DNA of 64,000 nt, taken from assembly GCA_034421095.1 (NCBI GenBank), contig DAOUKR010000026.1, positions 1-64,000 on the forward strand. Reading direction: 5' to 3'. The stretch comes from JAGWBG01 sp034421095 (GTDB taxonomy: Bacteria; Chloroflexota; Dehalococcoidia; Lucifugimonadales; JAGWBF01). Made by a program: the position numbers and the translations under genes. Positions 33,139-42,446 of the stretch are shown one piece after another; within the stretch, counting starts at the first letter, position 1, and the number at the start of each line of letters is the position of its first letter. Below the pieces are notes generated by a model, which worked only from the letters and a program-made list of their open reading frames with translations, had not been told where the DNA came from and made no database searches.

Positions 33139-34038
33139 TCAGTGCAGCGGTAGGTGCTCTCTGAGCCAGTCTATGGTCATTTCCATCACCTGGCCCAGAT
33201 ACGGCTCCTCATACACGCCGTAGTGGGGAATCCCGGGAATAACCCACAGCTTTTTCGGCTCTCCAGTCAGTTCATACATATCTATGACATCGTCGGCAGG
33301 GGTGGTGGTGTCCCGCTCGGCGGCAATGTAGAGGATTGCCCTGGGCGAGATGGAGTCCACCACGTCCGCCGGCCTGAACTCCAGGAGCTTCTCCGCCGTG
33401 GCCAGGGAGTAGGGGGTGCCTGCGTAGTTAGCCATCCCCGGTATGTTGCTTACCACCCTCTGCCTATCCGCGTTGGTCGTGGGGTCTCCCACCAGAATCT
33501 CCCCCGGCTCCAGTACGGTTGATTTGCCCGTACTCACCCTGGATTTTCTGTCTTCGGCGATGCGGTCAAGGAGTTCCAGCCATTGCCAGTGGGGTCGTAT
33601 GCTGCGCATCCATTGCTCACCGTCGCCCCATCCCACTATGCTGATGCTGCACTTGACCCGCTCATCCACTCCGGCCACGTAGGGAACCATGCCGCCGCCG
33701 AAGCTCATACCGAACAGGGCCAGACGCTCCGGGTCCACCTTCGGATGAATCTCCAGGTAGGTGAGGGCGTTGCGAATGTCCTCAGCCTGCTCCAGGGGGT
33801 AGAGGCGTCCATGCTCGCCCTCGCTGCTTCCCACGCCCCGGTAGTCCCATATCAGGGCGACGAACCCCAGCTCCACAAAACGCCGGGCGATGGTTGGGAA
33901 CCAGAAATACTCCTTGACACCCACCATCCCCTGGCACATCACGATGCCAGGGCAGCTGTTATCCCCGGCGCTGTCCGGCTCGTACAGCACCCCGGCAATC
34001 TTCAAACCGTCACTGTAGAAGGTGACTTCCCGTTCCAT
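33139..34038 (-). CDS. Alpha/beta hydrolase (S15/DLH-like)
   Basis: 299 residues. IWDYRGVGSSEGEHGRLYPL, the nucleophile elbow ALFGMSFGGGMVPY (GxSxG), AERDTTTP (acid) and PGIPHYGVYEEP (His) give a complete triad. The pattern resembles the acetylxylan-esterase / dienelactone-hydrolase / CocE-like group acting on esters. A long lid insert (about 145-215) is present. ATG 34038 follows GAGGAGG. First gene of the probable operon with the SDR and SMP-30 genes. Confidence 0.88.
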   Translation of the reverse strand: MEREVTFYSDGLKIAGVLYEPDSAGDNSCPGIVMCQGMVGVKEYFWFPTIARRFVELGFVALIWDYRGVGSSEGEHGRLYPLEQAEDIRNALTYLEIHPKVDPERLALFGMSFGGGMVPYVAGVDERVKCSISIVGWGDGEQWMRSIRPHWQWLELLDRIAEDRKSRVSTGKSTVLEPGEILVGDPTTNADRQRVVSNIPGMANYAGTPYSLATAEKLLEFRPADVVDSISPRAILYIAAERDTTTPADDVIDMYELTGEPKKLWVIPGIPHYGVYEEPYLGQVMEMTIDWLREHLPLH

Positions 34039-34346
34039 AACCATCCTCCTCAGAGTATTCACCCCTTCCGATGAACGGGATTATATGTACCCGTGGACTC
34101 CGTTTCAACCCCTGCATCACAAGGGAGGTCCCGGGTGGAGGAGTTGGCGCACACTGCCCTACTAGAGAGGAGAAGGTGTTGGAACTGGGGTGGAGGGGTA
34201 TCAATAGGCATGATATATATGGCATACTGAAACCCATATTTATTTAAGAGCCGCACGCCAGAGGTCTCTACCATCTAGGCTATACCCAGTGGTCATAGGA
34301 TAGGACTGCGTATAATTCCCTTCTGTGACAATTAAGGAGCGATGCA

Positions 34347-35219
34347 ATGAAACGCCTGACCAAGGACAAACATATCTATACCCTGGACCCCGAGGCCGCC
34401 CCCGCTATCACCATCGCCTCGGGTGAGGAGCTTATTGTGGAGACCTGGGACGCCTTCCAGGGTCTCCGGGACGCCCACGCCATAGATGAGGCCACCCTCA
34501 AAGGACCGGCGACCGGGCCTATCTACGTGGAAGGGGCTGAGCCGGGAGACGCACTGAAGGTGGATTTCATAAGCATAAGACCCATCAAAGAGGGTGTGCA
34601 CGTGGTGATTCCCGGACGGGGTTTCCTGGAGGACTTCTCCCGGCACCATGCAACCATATTGCCCATCGAGGGCGACCACCTCCTCTTTCCCGGGGGCATC
34701 AAGCTCCCTCTACGGCCTTCACCGGGCCTGGTGGCGACCACACCCACATATACCCAGAGCACTGCCAGTGACAGTGGCCCTTATGGCGGCGACATAGACA
34801 TGAAGGAACTGGTGGCGGGGAGCACCATTTACATGCCCGTGTTTGTCGAGGGTGGCCTGCTGGCTATGGGCGATTGCCACGCGATAGTAGGAGACGGTGC
34901 CGTAGGGGGCACGGGTGGAGAGACCGAGGCTGAGATGCACATTCGAGTCACTGTGGAGAAGGGCCTCAACCTGAAGGCGCCGCGAGCGTTGACTCCCGAG
35001 TATTTCGTCACCCTGTCCTTCGGCGATGATCTGGGTCCGGCCATGAAACAGGCGGTGCGGGATATGGTGGACTTCCTTGTGCAGGAGAGGGGTATGAAGC
35101 CCTACGATGCCTACAGTCTGCTGAGCCTTGCAGGGGATGTCCGGGTCTCCCGTACCTTCCGTCCCATAAGCCCCGTCAAGATGATGCTGTCCCGGCAGGT
35201 ACTGGAACAGATTGGCTAG
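34347..35219 (+). CDS. Acetamidase / formamidase family protein
   Basis: 290 residues. VETWDAFQGLRDA, ATGPIYVEGAEPGDALKVDF, the HHAT segment, GGDIDMKELVAGSTIYMPVF, GGLLAMGDCHAIVGDGAVGG with GETEAEM, and the C-terminal SLAGDVRVSRTF match the FmdA_AmdA family of zinc amidases, which release ammonia from formamide or acetamide. Unlike Bacillus/Methylophilus FmdA it is of the short (about 290-residue) form. AAGGAG precedes the ATG. The modA start lies 4 bases after its stop, so they may be co-transcribed. Confidence 0.93.
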   Translation: MKRLTKDKHIYTLDPEAAPAITIASGEELIVETWDAFQGLRDAHAIDEATLKGPATGPIYVEGAEPGDALKVDFISIRPIKEGVHVVIPGRGFLEDFSRHHATILPIEGDHLLFPGGIKLPLRPSPGLVATTPTYTQSTASDSGPYGGDIDMKELVAGSTIYMPVFVEGGLLAMGDCHAIVGDGAVGGTGGETEAEMHIRVTVEKGLNLKAPRALTPEYFVTLSFGDDLGPAMKQAVRDMVDFLVQERGMKPYDAYSLLSLAGDVRVSRTFRPISPVKMMLSRQVLEQIG

Positions 35220-35222
35220 GGC

Positions 35223-35999
35223 ATGAGGGGTGTTCTCTTCCTTCTGCTGGTCGTGCTGATGGTGGCAACCTCCTGTGGCGGCGACGAGGAGGACGAGATA
35301 CTGGTCTTCACAGCGGCTAGCCTCACTGAAGTGATGGAGCAGTTGGGCCTGCATTTCACCGAGAGCGAAGGAATCAGGGTGAGATTCAATCACGGAGGCT
35401 CTGCGGCCTTGGCACAGCAAATCATCCGCGGCGCACCCGCCGACGCCTTTGTCTTCGCCGGCCCCCAACCTATGGCCATGCTGGAGGAACGGGACCTCAT
35501 TGTCCCCAATTCAGCCGTCAAGCTTCTGGTGAATGAGTTGGTACTGGTAGCCAGGTCTTCCACCACAGATGAAATTGGAGTCTCCTCCATAGAGAATCTG
35601 GCGGTTGGTGACTTCAGGGTGGCAATTGCGGATCCCGACCTTGCCCCTGCAGGCAGGTATGCCCGGGAAGCATTGCAGGACCTGGGGCTATGGCAGCAGC
35701 TTGAGCACAGGCTGGTCTTCGGCCTCGACGTGCGCGTCACCCTCGGCTACGTGGAGACCGGCAATGTGGATGCGGCCATTGTCTACCGGACGGATGCGCA
35801 AATAGTGGAAGGTCTGGAGGTACTTGCTTCCATTCCCGAAGGTAGCCACTCGCCCATCCTCTACCCGGCGGGGGTTGTGGTGCGCTCCTCCAATGCAGAG
35901 GAGGCAGGGGAATTCTTGCGATTTCTTCAGGGCGATAGGGCGAAGGAGACCTTCCAAGAGTACGGCTTCATCCCCCATAATGCGTTTGATGCACATTAG
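35223..35999 (+). CDS. modA: Molybdate ABC transporter substrate-binding lipoprotein
   Basis: 258 residues. Lipoprotein signal with lipobox VATSC (Cys about 18). The ModA fold is seen in ILVFTAASLTEVMEQLG, VRFNHGGSAALAQQI, GAPADAFVFAGPQPM, LVLVARSS, IADPDLAPAGRYAREAL, VTLGYVETGNVDAAIVYRTDA and the C-terminal FLRFLQGDRAKETFQEYGF. It captures molybdate or tungstate outside the membrane. Followed by a 470-base repeat insertion and then modB and modC. The nearby sulfite-oxidase-family enzymes are likely consumers of the molybdenum. Confidence 0.94.
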   Translation: MRGVLFLLLVVLMVATSCGGDEEDEILVFTAASLTEVMEQLGLHFTESEGIRVRFNHGGSAALAQQIIRGAPADAFVFAGPQPMAMLEERDLIVPNSAVKLLVNELVLVARSSTTDEIGVSSIENLAVGDFRVAIADPDLAPAGRYAREALQDLGLWQQLEHRLVFGLDVRVTLGYVETGNVDAAIVYRTDAQIVEGLEVLASIPEGSHSPILYPAGVVVRSSNAEEAGEFLRFLQGDRAKETFQEYGFIPHNAFDAH

Positions 36000-36080
36000 C
36001 CCTTTATCCATCGCCCTTAGATTGGCCCAGTTGACATTCTTGGTTCATGGGATTCCCCAACAGGGGCGATCGCCCACCCT

Positions 36081-36427
36081 GTCATTCCAAGTCCGCCTAT
36101 GGTCCGCCGAAGGCGGAATGAATCTAAAGCCGTAGCTTTGTTGAAGCCCCAGAATTTTAGATTCCTCGTCGCTATGCTCCTCGGAATGACAATGTGCATC
36201 AAGCGTATAATGAGGACTAATCGCTACAGTATGAGGCAATAAATTGCCTGTGGCAGCCCTAAGAAAACTCTGAATAAGTGCAACATTGCGCTGTTTAACC
36301 CGTCATTCCCGTGAAAACGGGAATCCAGAAACGCCAACCACGAGTAACGTTGCTGTCGGCGAAAGCCTCTGGATTCCGGCTCAAGGTTCGCCACGGCGAA
36401 TCTACCGGAGGTACGACCGGAATGGCG
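36081..36427. repeat. Two dispersed repeats between modA and modB
   Basis: 36081-36190 (GTCATTCCAAGTCCGCC ... GAATCTAAA ... TTTAGATTCCTCG ... CGGAATGAC) and 36302-36427 (GTCATTCCCGTGAAAACGGG ... GGATTCCGGC ... GGTTCGCCACGGCGAATC ... ACCGGAATGGC). They occupy nearly all of the 36000-36471 gap and separate genes that are usually adjacent. No gene seen. Confidence 0.7.
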
Positions 36428-36471
36428 GTCTTCCGAAGGCTCCATAATATGCCGTGCAGGAGAGTAACCCG

Positions 36472-37143
36472 GTGCTATCTTCCAGCGAGTTTCAGGTTAT
36501 AGCCCTATCTTTGCAGGTGGCCGCCCTGGGAACGCTGTTCGGCCTGCCCGTTGCCCTGGGGATAGGCTGGCTGCTGGCCAAATCATCCATCCGGGGCAAG
36601 GCGGTGCTGGATACCCTGGTCTCCTTTCCCCTTGTGCTGCCCCCCGTGGTAACCGGCTTCTTTCTTCTGTGGCTCATGGGACGGGAAGGCCCCATCGGAG
36701 GCATCCTCCACGACCTGTTTGGCATAGACGTGGTATTCACCTGGGTAGCGGCGGCATTGGCAGCCGGACTGGTGTCCCTGCCCCTTATGGTCAGGGCCAT
36801 CGAGGTGGCTATGTCCGGCGTTGACCCGCGCCTGGAGACGGCGGCGCGGAGCCTTGGAGCAGGTCCTCTGAAGACCTTCTTCACAGTTACCGTGCCCCTG
36901 GCCTATCGCGGTATCGTGGCGGCTGCCTTTCTGGGATTCGCCCGCGGCCTTGGGGAGTTTGGGGCCACCATGGTGGTGGCGGGCAATATACCGGGCGAGA
37001 CACAGACCATACCCCTGCTTATCTTCAACCGAATACAGTTGGGCGACGACTCATCAGCTATAAGGCTGATAGTGGCGTCGCTGGTGCTGGCGCTGGTGTC
37101 CCTCAGCATACATCAGCGCCTGGCCCGGCGCATCGCCACCTAG
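36472..37143 (+). CDS. modB: Molybdate ABC transporter permease
   Basis: About 223 residues with five or six transmembrane helices. The ModB signatures are present: LVSFPLVLPPVVTGFFLLWL, SLPLMVRAIEVAMSGVDPRL and the EAA-type cytoplasmic loop ETAARSLGAGPLKTFFTVTV, then ARGLGEFGATMVVAGNIPGE. I prefer GTG 36472 because CAGGAGAG ends 7 bases before it; an in-frame GTG at 36454 would add six residues. It forms the membrane channel for the ModA/ModC transporter. The modC ATG follows 7 bases after the stop. Confidence 0.93.
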   Translation: MLSSSEFQVIALSLQVAALGTLFGLPVALGIGWLLAKSSIRGKAVLDTLVSFPLVLPPVVTGFFLLWLMGREGPIGGILHDLFGIDVVFTWVAAALAAGLVSLPLMVRAIEVAMSGVDPRLETAARSLGAGPLKTFFTVTVPLAYRGIVAAAFLGFARGLGEFGATMVVAGNIPGETQTIPLLIFNRIQLGDDSSAIRLIVASLVLALVSLSIHQRLARRIAT

Positions 37144-37150
37144 AAAGACC

Positions 37151-38239
37151 ATGAACGACAGCTTCCTGGACATCAGGATACACAAGACATACCCCGGCTT
37201 CATGCTGGAGGTGAATGCCGCATTCCCGGCGGGCGTTACGGCTATCTTCGGGCCATCGGGCAGCGGCAAGACAACCATACTGAACTCCATCGCCGGACTC
37301 GTCACCCCCGACGGGGGCGAAATTTATCTGCATAACAAGCCCCTGTACTCGTCCTCCGAGAAGGTCAACCTGCGCCCGGAACAGAGGCACGTGGGCTACA
37401 TGTTTCAGGAGAGCCTTCTTTTCCCCCACTACCGTGTCCGGGAGAACATCCTCTACGGCTTCAAGATGACCCCGCCTGAGAGAAGGAGAATCGCCCCTGA
37501 CCATCTGATAGAGTTGCTGGGGCTGGGTCCTCTGCTGGAACGCCGTCCGGCCAACCTGTCCACCGGGGAGCGACAGCGGGTGGCGCTGGCGCGTGCTCTG
37601 GCCACCTCGCCGGAGTTGCTTCTGATGGACGAGCCTCTGAGCTCGCTGGACGTAGCCCTCCGGGGTCGCATCCTGCGATACTTGAAAGACATCCACCGTG
37701 AGCTTGCCATACCCATGATATACGTTTCCCACTCCATCTCCGAGGTCCTGGCCATAGCGGACAGTGCCCTGGTCATATCCCAAGGCAGGCAGCTTGCCTT
37801 TGACGAGCCGCGCAAGGTGCTGCTGGAACCCTACGTCCACTCCCTGGTGGAGACCGGAGGGCTGGAGAACCTGCTGGATGCTGAGATAGTGGAGCACAGT
37901 TCAGGAAACAGCCTCACTGGGGCAAAGATGGGGGATACTCTTCTCTGGATACCCGGCGTGCCATCGCGCATCGGGACCGGTGACACTATATCCATAGCCA
38001 TCAGGGCCGGTGACATCATCGTGGCCGTAGACCGGCCCGAGCGCATAAGCGCCCGGAATATATTGAAGGGCCGCGTCCGGGGGATTCACAGGGTGGAAAG
38101 CAACGTGCTGCTGTACGCAGATGTCGGTACGTCTTTGCTGGTGGAAATTACTCCCGAAGCCCTGGATGCGCTGGGGCTATGCGAGGGGCAGGAGGTATAC
38201 CTGGTCATCAAGTCCAACTCTATCGTGGTGCTGGATTAA
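37151..38239 (+). CDS. modC: Molybdate ABC transporter ATP-binding protein with C-terminal TOBE-type domain
   Basis: 362 residues. The ABC ATPase half (1-235) has Walker A FGPSGSGKTT, Q-loop region GYMFQESLLFPHYRV, signature LSTGERQRVALARAL, Walker B LLLMDEPLSSLD and switch His in IYVSHS. The remainder carries a molybdate-binding Mop/TOBE domain (SARNILKGRVRGIHRVESNV ... LCEGQEVYLVIKSNSIVV). This is the usual ModC length and architecture. It powers import and may respond to intracellular molybdate through the TOBE domain. Last gene of the mod cluster. Confidence 0.95.
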   Translation: MNDSFLDIRIHKTYPGFMLEVNAAFPAGVTAIFGPSGSGKTTILNSIAGLVTPDGGEIYLHNKPLYSSSEKVNLRPEQRHVGYMFQESLLFPHYRVRENILYGFKMTPPERRRIAPDHLIELLGLGPLLERRPANLSTGERQRVALARALATSPELLLMDEPLSSLDVALRGRILRYLKDIHRELAIPMIYVSHSISEVLAIADSALVISQGRQLAFDEPRKVLLEPYVHSLVETGGLENLLDAEIVEHSSGNSLTGAKMGDTLLWIPGVPSRIGTGDTISIAIRAGDIIVAVDRPERISARNILKGRVRGIHRVESNVLLYADVGTSLLVEITPEALDALGLCEGQEVYLVIKSNSIVVLD

Positions 38240-38350
38240 TTCGATATTCGGCCCAAGCCGGAGGCTTGTCAATGGCATCACGGCAAGGCAGGACCTTCTT
38301 CCCGCCGCCCCGGCTGGCGTCGGATTAAAAATGCGATTGCGCTATGGTAG

Positions 38351-39163
38351 CTAGAGGCGTCCTGACAAAAAGTCCAGGGCCAACCTGACAAACTCGTCGG
38401 GAACATGGTGGTGAGCGGCCCCTGGAGCACCAGGAAACACCTTCAGGATGGACCCCTCAATCTCCGCATGAGCGAGTTCTCCCCAAAATCTTGGCATGTC
38501 GCGCTCACCGTAGACCAGCAGAGTTGGAGCTTTGACCCTGGGTCCGGCTTCGTCCACGTCGTAGCTGGTGTTAGCCTCCTGGCTAAAGCGTATCCACAAG
38601 CGACTTCTTCCCTTAATCTCCTCTCTCTTCTCCCAAAGCTCTCGGTCAAGGTTGCTGGGATGCTGGGCTACTGCCTCCTCCCAAGTCAGCGTGGGTGCAA
38701 CCGGAACGTCATACGATGTCGTGTCCGTATGCTGTGGGGCGAAGGCCTCCTGGAAATAGGCCCTGCCCCTCTCTTTGTTCCAGTAAGGCAATCCATCCAG
38801 CACCATCCTGCTCACCCTCTGAGGGTAGGTCGCCGCCAGGTCCAATGCCACCATAGACCCGGTGTGGTCTGCAACTATGTGGGTACGCTCCAGGCCTGTA
38901 GCGTCTAGGACGTCCACAATGGCCTTGGTGTAGTCCTCGATGGTGTATTTTACGGGAGGTATGTCCGAGTGGTCGAACCCGGGCATGTCAATGTTGTGGC
39001 AGGTGAAATGCCGGGCGAACTCGGGTATCGTCTTCCGCCAGGACCAGCCGCTTAGCCCTACGGCATGGAGAAAGATGATAGGCTCCCCCCGTCCTACCCG
39101 GTGATAGTAGACCCTCCCATCATCTCGAGAGACGTAATGCTCAGTTCCCCTTTCTGAGGCCAT
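38351..39163 (-). CDS. Alpha/beta-hydrolase fold protein with a non-canonical nucleophile elbow
   Basis: 270 residues. HAVGLSGWSWRKTIPEFARH, NIDMPGFDHSD, VYGERDMP and a C-terminal His-rich AAHHHVPDEF match the epoxide-hydrolase/haloalkane-dehalogenase-like branch. The elbow, normally V-G-H-S/D-x-G-G, reads V-A-D-H-T-G-S (about residues 97-103), so the nucleophile position holds His, not Ser or Asp. It may be a non-hydrolytic family member or use different chemistry. I start at ATG 39163 after AAGGAGGG. Isolated gene. Confidence 0.86.
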   Translation of the reverse strand: MASERGTEHYVSRDDGRVYYHRVGRGEPIIFLHAVGLSGWSWRKTIPEFARHFTCHNIDMPGFDHSDIPPVKYTIEDYTKAIVDVLDATGLERTHIVADHTGSMVALDLAATYPQRVSRMVLDGLPYWNKERGRAYFQEAFAPQHTDTTSYDVPVAPTLTWEEAVAQHPSNLDRELWEKREEIKGRSRLWIRFSQEANTSYDVDEAGPRVKAPTLLVYGERDMPRFWGELAHAEIEGSILKVFPGAPGAAHHHVPDEFVRLALDFLSGRL

Positions 39164-39236
39164 GTGTCTGCCCTCCTTGTCAACAAGCCTGAAATCAGTG
39201 GACATTGTCCACTCGTCGTTTGACAGGTTCTCCGGT

Positions 39237-40160
39237 CTACTGATGCACGGCGCCGTCCTTGTGAGCCACCAGTATGGAGTAGAGGACCCTGTTCACCGGC
39301 GTGGGCACGCCCGCCTCCCTCCCCATCCTAACCACGGCCCCGTTCAGGGCCTCCAGTTCCAGCGGCCTCCCCAACTCCAGGTCGGTATGCATGGAGGCGT
39401 GGAGGTCTTTGGCGGTGGTCTCCACGTACTCCATAGTCCGTTCCACCACATTCCGGTCCAGGTTGACCCCTCTGGCCCGTCCCACGGCTTCCACCTCTCT
39501 CATAACGGCGAGGATGGTCTCCCGTGCCTCGGTGTGCTGCAAAAGCTGGCTCATGGGCGCACGGGCCGTGCTGGTCACGCCCGCCAGGGTGCATATGAAG
39601 AGAAACTTGGTCCACAGTTCCTTTATCACGTCGCTGGAAAGGTCGGTGGGTATCCCCGCTGTCCGGAAGGTCTCCAGTATGCGCTGTGCTCTGGGAGTGC
39701 GCTGCCCGCTGGTCTCACCAAAGACGATGCGTGCCACGTCTCCCCTCTGACTTATGACGCCCGGAGATTCTATATGGGTCTCGATATAGGCGGAACCCGG
39801 CAGCATCCGCTCATGCCCCATGGCTTGGGCAAGCTCCTCGTGACCCTCCACCCCGTTCTGCAGGGTGAGTAGCGAGGTGCTCTCGCCCACCAGGGGCGTC
39901 AGGATGGGAATTGTTGCGGCGTTCTGGTAAGTCTTGACGCTGAGGAGCACCAGCTCTACAGGGCCTACCTGTTGGGGGTCGTCCGTGGCCTCCACGCTGA
40001 TATTGAAGTCCCCCCGTTGGCTCTTCACTCTCAGGCCCCGGGTGCGGATGGCCTCCAGGTGAACGCCCCTTGCTATGAGGGCCACATCGTTGCCGGCCCT
40101 GGCCAGGAGTCCCCCGAAGTATCCTCCAACTCCCCCTGCGCCCATTACCGCTATACGCAT
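39237..40160 (-). CDS. 2-dehydropantoate 2-reductase family protein
   Basis: 307 residues. The N-terminal Rossmann motif VMGAGGVGGYFGGLLARAG, then LLSVKTYQNAATIPIL and TLQNGVEGHEEL; the catalytic-type lysine and glutamate occur in KELWTKFLFICTLAG and ELEALNG. This is the ApbA/PanE layout: an NADPH enzyme reducing ketopantoate to pantoate in CoA synthesis, or an activity on related 2-keto acids. With no pan genes nearby the pantothenate role is uncertain. GGGAGG precedes the ATG. Divergent from the ThDP enzyme gene. Confidence 0.9.
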   Translation of the reverse strand: MRIAVMGAGGVGGYFGGLLARAGNDVALIARGVHLEAIRTRGLRVKSQRGDFNISVEATDDPQQVGPVELVLLSVKTYQNAATIPILTPLVGESTSLLTLQNGVEGHEELAQAMGHERMLPGSAYIETHIESPGVISQRGDVARIVFGETSGQRTPRAQRILETFRTAGIPTDLSSDVIKELWTKFLFICTLAGVTSTARAPMSQLLQHTEARETILAVMREVEAVGRARGVNLDRNVVERTMEYVETTAKDLHASMHTDLELGRPLELEALNGAVVRMGREAGVPTPVNRVLYSILVAHKDGAVHQ

Positions 40161-40315
40161 GGCGACCTCCCCGGTGATTACTATTAAGAACGTGCCTCAA
40201 AGATACCCTACGGCCTGCCCCAGTTCAAGGCGGGCCTTGAAGTCCTCGGCTGCACCATGTAAGCTCTAACAGTCCGGGAAAAGACCTTTGTGATGAAGCG
40301 AAAGGAGCCAGCGAC

Positions 40316-42007
40316 ATGACAGTGCTCACCGGGTCCCACCTGATGGTGAGGGCGCTCAAGCTGGAGGGTATCAGTAAAATCTTCACCATCGTGGGAGACA
40401 CTATTCTCCCCCTGGTTGACGCCGTGGAGGACGAGGGGCTGGAGTTTATTGACACCCGCCACGAGGCTGCCGCGATGCACATGGCCGACGCCTGGGCCAG
40501 GGTCACGGGAGAGCCTGCGGTGGTGATGGTCACCGGAGGGCCGGGGTTCTCCAACGCCATCTCCGCACTGCCCAACATCTACACGTCCGAGAGCCCGGTC
40601 ATACTCATAAGCGGCTCCAGCGAGCTTTCCGAGAAGGGGATGTACGCCTTCCAGGAGATAGACCAGGTGGGTATGGCGGCCCCGGTAACGAAGGGAGCCT
40701 GGCTGGTGCACGACCGGCGTCGCATACCCGAGTACGTCGCTACCGCCTTCCGCACGGCCCTCACAGGCAGGCCGGGTCCGGTCCACCTCACCATACCGGT
40801 CGACATTCAGGAGCAGGATGTCTCCGAGGACGAGTTGCCCCAATATCAGCCTGGAGAATACAGAAACGCAGGCCGCTCCCACGGAGACCCCGGGCTGATT
40901 GGGGAGGCCGTGGCCCTGCTGCGCCAGGCGGAGAGGCCGGTGGTCATCGCCGCCAACTCGGCCCGCTACTCCCTGCCTCCCGGCACGCTCCAGGAGCTTG
41001 TTGAGACCACGGGTGTCCCCGTCTTTACCGTGGAACAGGCCAGGGGTATGGTCTCCGACGACCATCCCCTGTGCTTCGGCTACGCAGACGGCTCATTGAA
41101 CTCCACTGCCAGGCGATTCAGGGAGGCGGACGTGGTGCTGCTTCTGGGAAAGCGCTTCGACCACCGCTACAGGTATGGGCAGCCGCCCTTCTTTGGCGCC
41201 GACGCCCGTCTTATCCAGGTGGACCCGTCCCCGGCTGACATCGGGCGAAACAGGGGCGTTTCTGTGGGGATTCTGGGCGATATAGGAGCGGTGGTTGAGC
41301 AACTCACCCATGAAGCAAAGGGACAAAGCTGGCCCTCCGCCCGGCTGGACCCCTGGCTAGACCGTCTGAGAGAGGACCGCGAGTCCTGGCTCGGCCATCT
41401 GGAGTCCCTCGTCTCCGACGACCTCCCCATGCACCCCATGAGGGTCTTCAAGGGGCTGGAGAGGTTCACGGATGACGATACAATTCTGATATTCGACGGC
41501 GGGGACTATGCCCAATGGGGCCGGTCCTACCTCAAGGCCAGGAAAGTGGGACAGTGGATGCGCCTTGGCCCTCTGAGCCAGCTGGGATGCGGGCTGCCCT
41601 ACGCCCTGGGGGCCAAGCTGGCCCGCCCTGATGCCAGGGTGCTGCTGTTCATCGGCGACGGCTCCTTCGGCTTCTACACCATGGAGTACGATACCGCCAT
41701 AAGACACAACCTGCCTTTTACGGCCGTAATGGGCAACGACTCCGTCTGGGGGATAGACAGGAATTTCCAGTTGGCCTACTACGGCAGAGCGGTGGGGACC
41801 GACCTGCGGTTCGTGCGCTACGACCAGGTTGTGGAGGCCCTGGGTGGCTATGGAGAGTACGTTGAGCGCAGCGAGGACGTGGCGCCCGCCGTGGAGCGCG
41901 CCATATCATCCAACAGGCCGTCCCTTGTCAACATAGGGATAAAGTCCGTGCGCAGTCCCCTGGCCGACGCAATGGTCGCAAGAAAGACGGAATCCCGGCG
42001 AAGGTGA
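40316..42007 (+). CDS. Thiamine-diphosphate-dependent enzyme (acetolactate synthase-like family)
   Basis: 563 residues with the three ThDP-enzyme domains. The N-terminal PYR domain carries the catalytic glutamate (IDTRHEAAAMHMADAWARVT); the central domain begins near 195 (LLRQAERPVVIAANSARYSL); the C-terminal PP domain has the GDGSFGFYTMEYDTAIRHNL...GNDSVWG ThDP/metal motif (GDGS-x26-N). The family includes acetolactate synthase, oxalyl-CoA and benzoylformate decarboxylases; no FAD or substrate assignment is possible. AAAGGAG precedes the ATG. Its last 58 bases are repeated at 45781-45838, beyond the heme cassette. Confidence 0.9.
   Translation: MTVLTGSHLMVRALKLEGISKIFTIVGDTILPLVDAVEDEGLEFIDTRHEAAAMHMADAWARVTGEPAVVMVTGGPGFSNAISALPNIYTSESPVILISGSSELSEKGMYAFQEIDQVGMAAPVTKGAWLVHDRRRIPEYVATAFRTALTGRPGPVHLTIPVDIQEQDVSEDELPQYQPGEYRNAGRSHGDPGLIGEAVALLRQAERPVVIAANSARYSLPPGTLQELVETTGVPVFTVEQARGMVSDDHPLCFGYADGSLNSTARRFREADVVLLLGKRFDHRYRYGQPPFFGADARLIQVDPSPADIGRNRGVSVGILGDIGAVVEQLTHEAKGQSWPSARLDPWLDRLREDRESWLGHLESLVSDDLPMHPMRVFKGLERFTDDDTILIFDGGDYAQWGRSYLKARKVGQWMRLGPLSQLGCGLPYALGAKLARPDARVLLFIGDGSFGFYTMEYDTAIRHNLPFTAVMGNDSVWGIDRNFQLAYYGRAVGTDLRFVRYDQVVEALGGYGEYVERSEDVAPAVERAISSNRPSLVNIGIKSVRSPLADAMVARKTESRRR
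41950..42007 (+). repeat. Direct repeat left copy (3' end of the ThDP gene)
   Basis: 58 bases, 55 of them identical to 45781-45838, including an uninterrupted 43-base match. It encodes the C-terminal residues of the ThDP enzyme and ends at its stop codon. Together the two copies bracket the heme-uptake operon. Confidence 0.9.
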
Positions 42008-42091
42008 ACCTAGAGGGAGGTAGGCCCACCCGACCGCCGGGCAAAGAGTATCTCCTGGTGAATGGGACGGATGCTTTACCGCTAAGACGGC

Positions 42092-42418
42092 CTATAGAGG
42101 CGCCTTTTCCTCCATGGGACGAGACGCAAGCCGCACCTCATAGCTGCCAAACTCGGGATGTCCCACCAGAAAATCAGGGCGCGACCCCGAGTGGGCCTCT
42201 CTAAACCCCTCACTACGAGTCCACTGATGATGAGCCTCTTTCGACTCCCAGTGGGTCACCACCAGGTACTCCTCGTGGTCGGCTTGAACGTCCATTTTCC
42301 ACATCTCGAATCCCAGAAATCCGGGCTGGTTCTCTAAGCTGCCTCGCCGTGCGAAACGTTCTTCCAAGTCCTGACCATGCCCTTTCGTGGTTCTGAGCCT
42401 GTTGGTAGCCACAAACAT
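42092..42418 (-). CDS. IsdG-type heme-degrading monooxygenase
   Basis: 108 residues, dimeric ferredoxin-like ABM fold. The IsdG catalytic triad is present at matching spacing: Asn6 (FVATNRL), Trp66 (AHHQW) and His76 (FREAHSG), with the family signature QPGFLGFEMWK. It should open heme with O2 and an electron donor to free iron. It is the last gene of a minus-strand operon behind an iron/heme ABC transporter (29 bases after the ATPase), which supports a heme-iron role. GGAGG precedes the ATG. Confidence 0.9.
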   Translation of the reverse strand: MFVATNRLRTTKGHGQDLEERFARRGSLENQPGFLGFEMWKMDVQADHEEYLVVTHWESKEAHHQWTRSEGFREAHSGSRPDFLVGHPEFGSYEVRLASRPMEEKAPL

Positions 42419-42446
42419 GATTCATACCTCCTAAGCTAAGTTATCG

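Noticed and set aside
34063..34346. Short minus-strand frames and a tRNA-like look upstream of the formamidase gene
   Set aside because: No cloverleaf or T-loop could be built and the frames have no ribosome sites; I see only a leader region with a TATAAT box.
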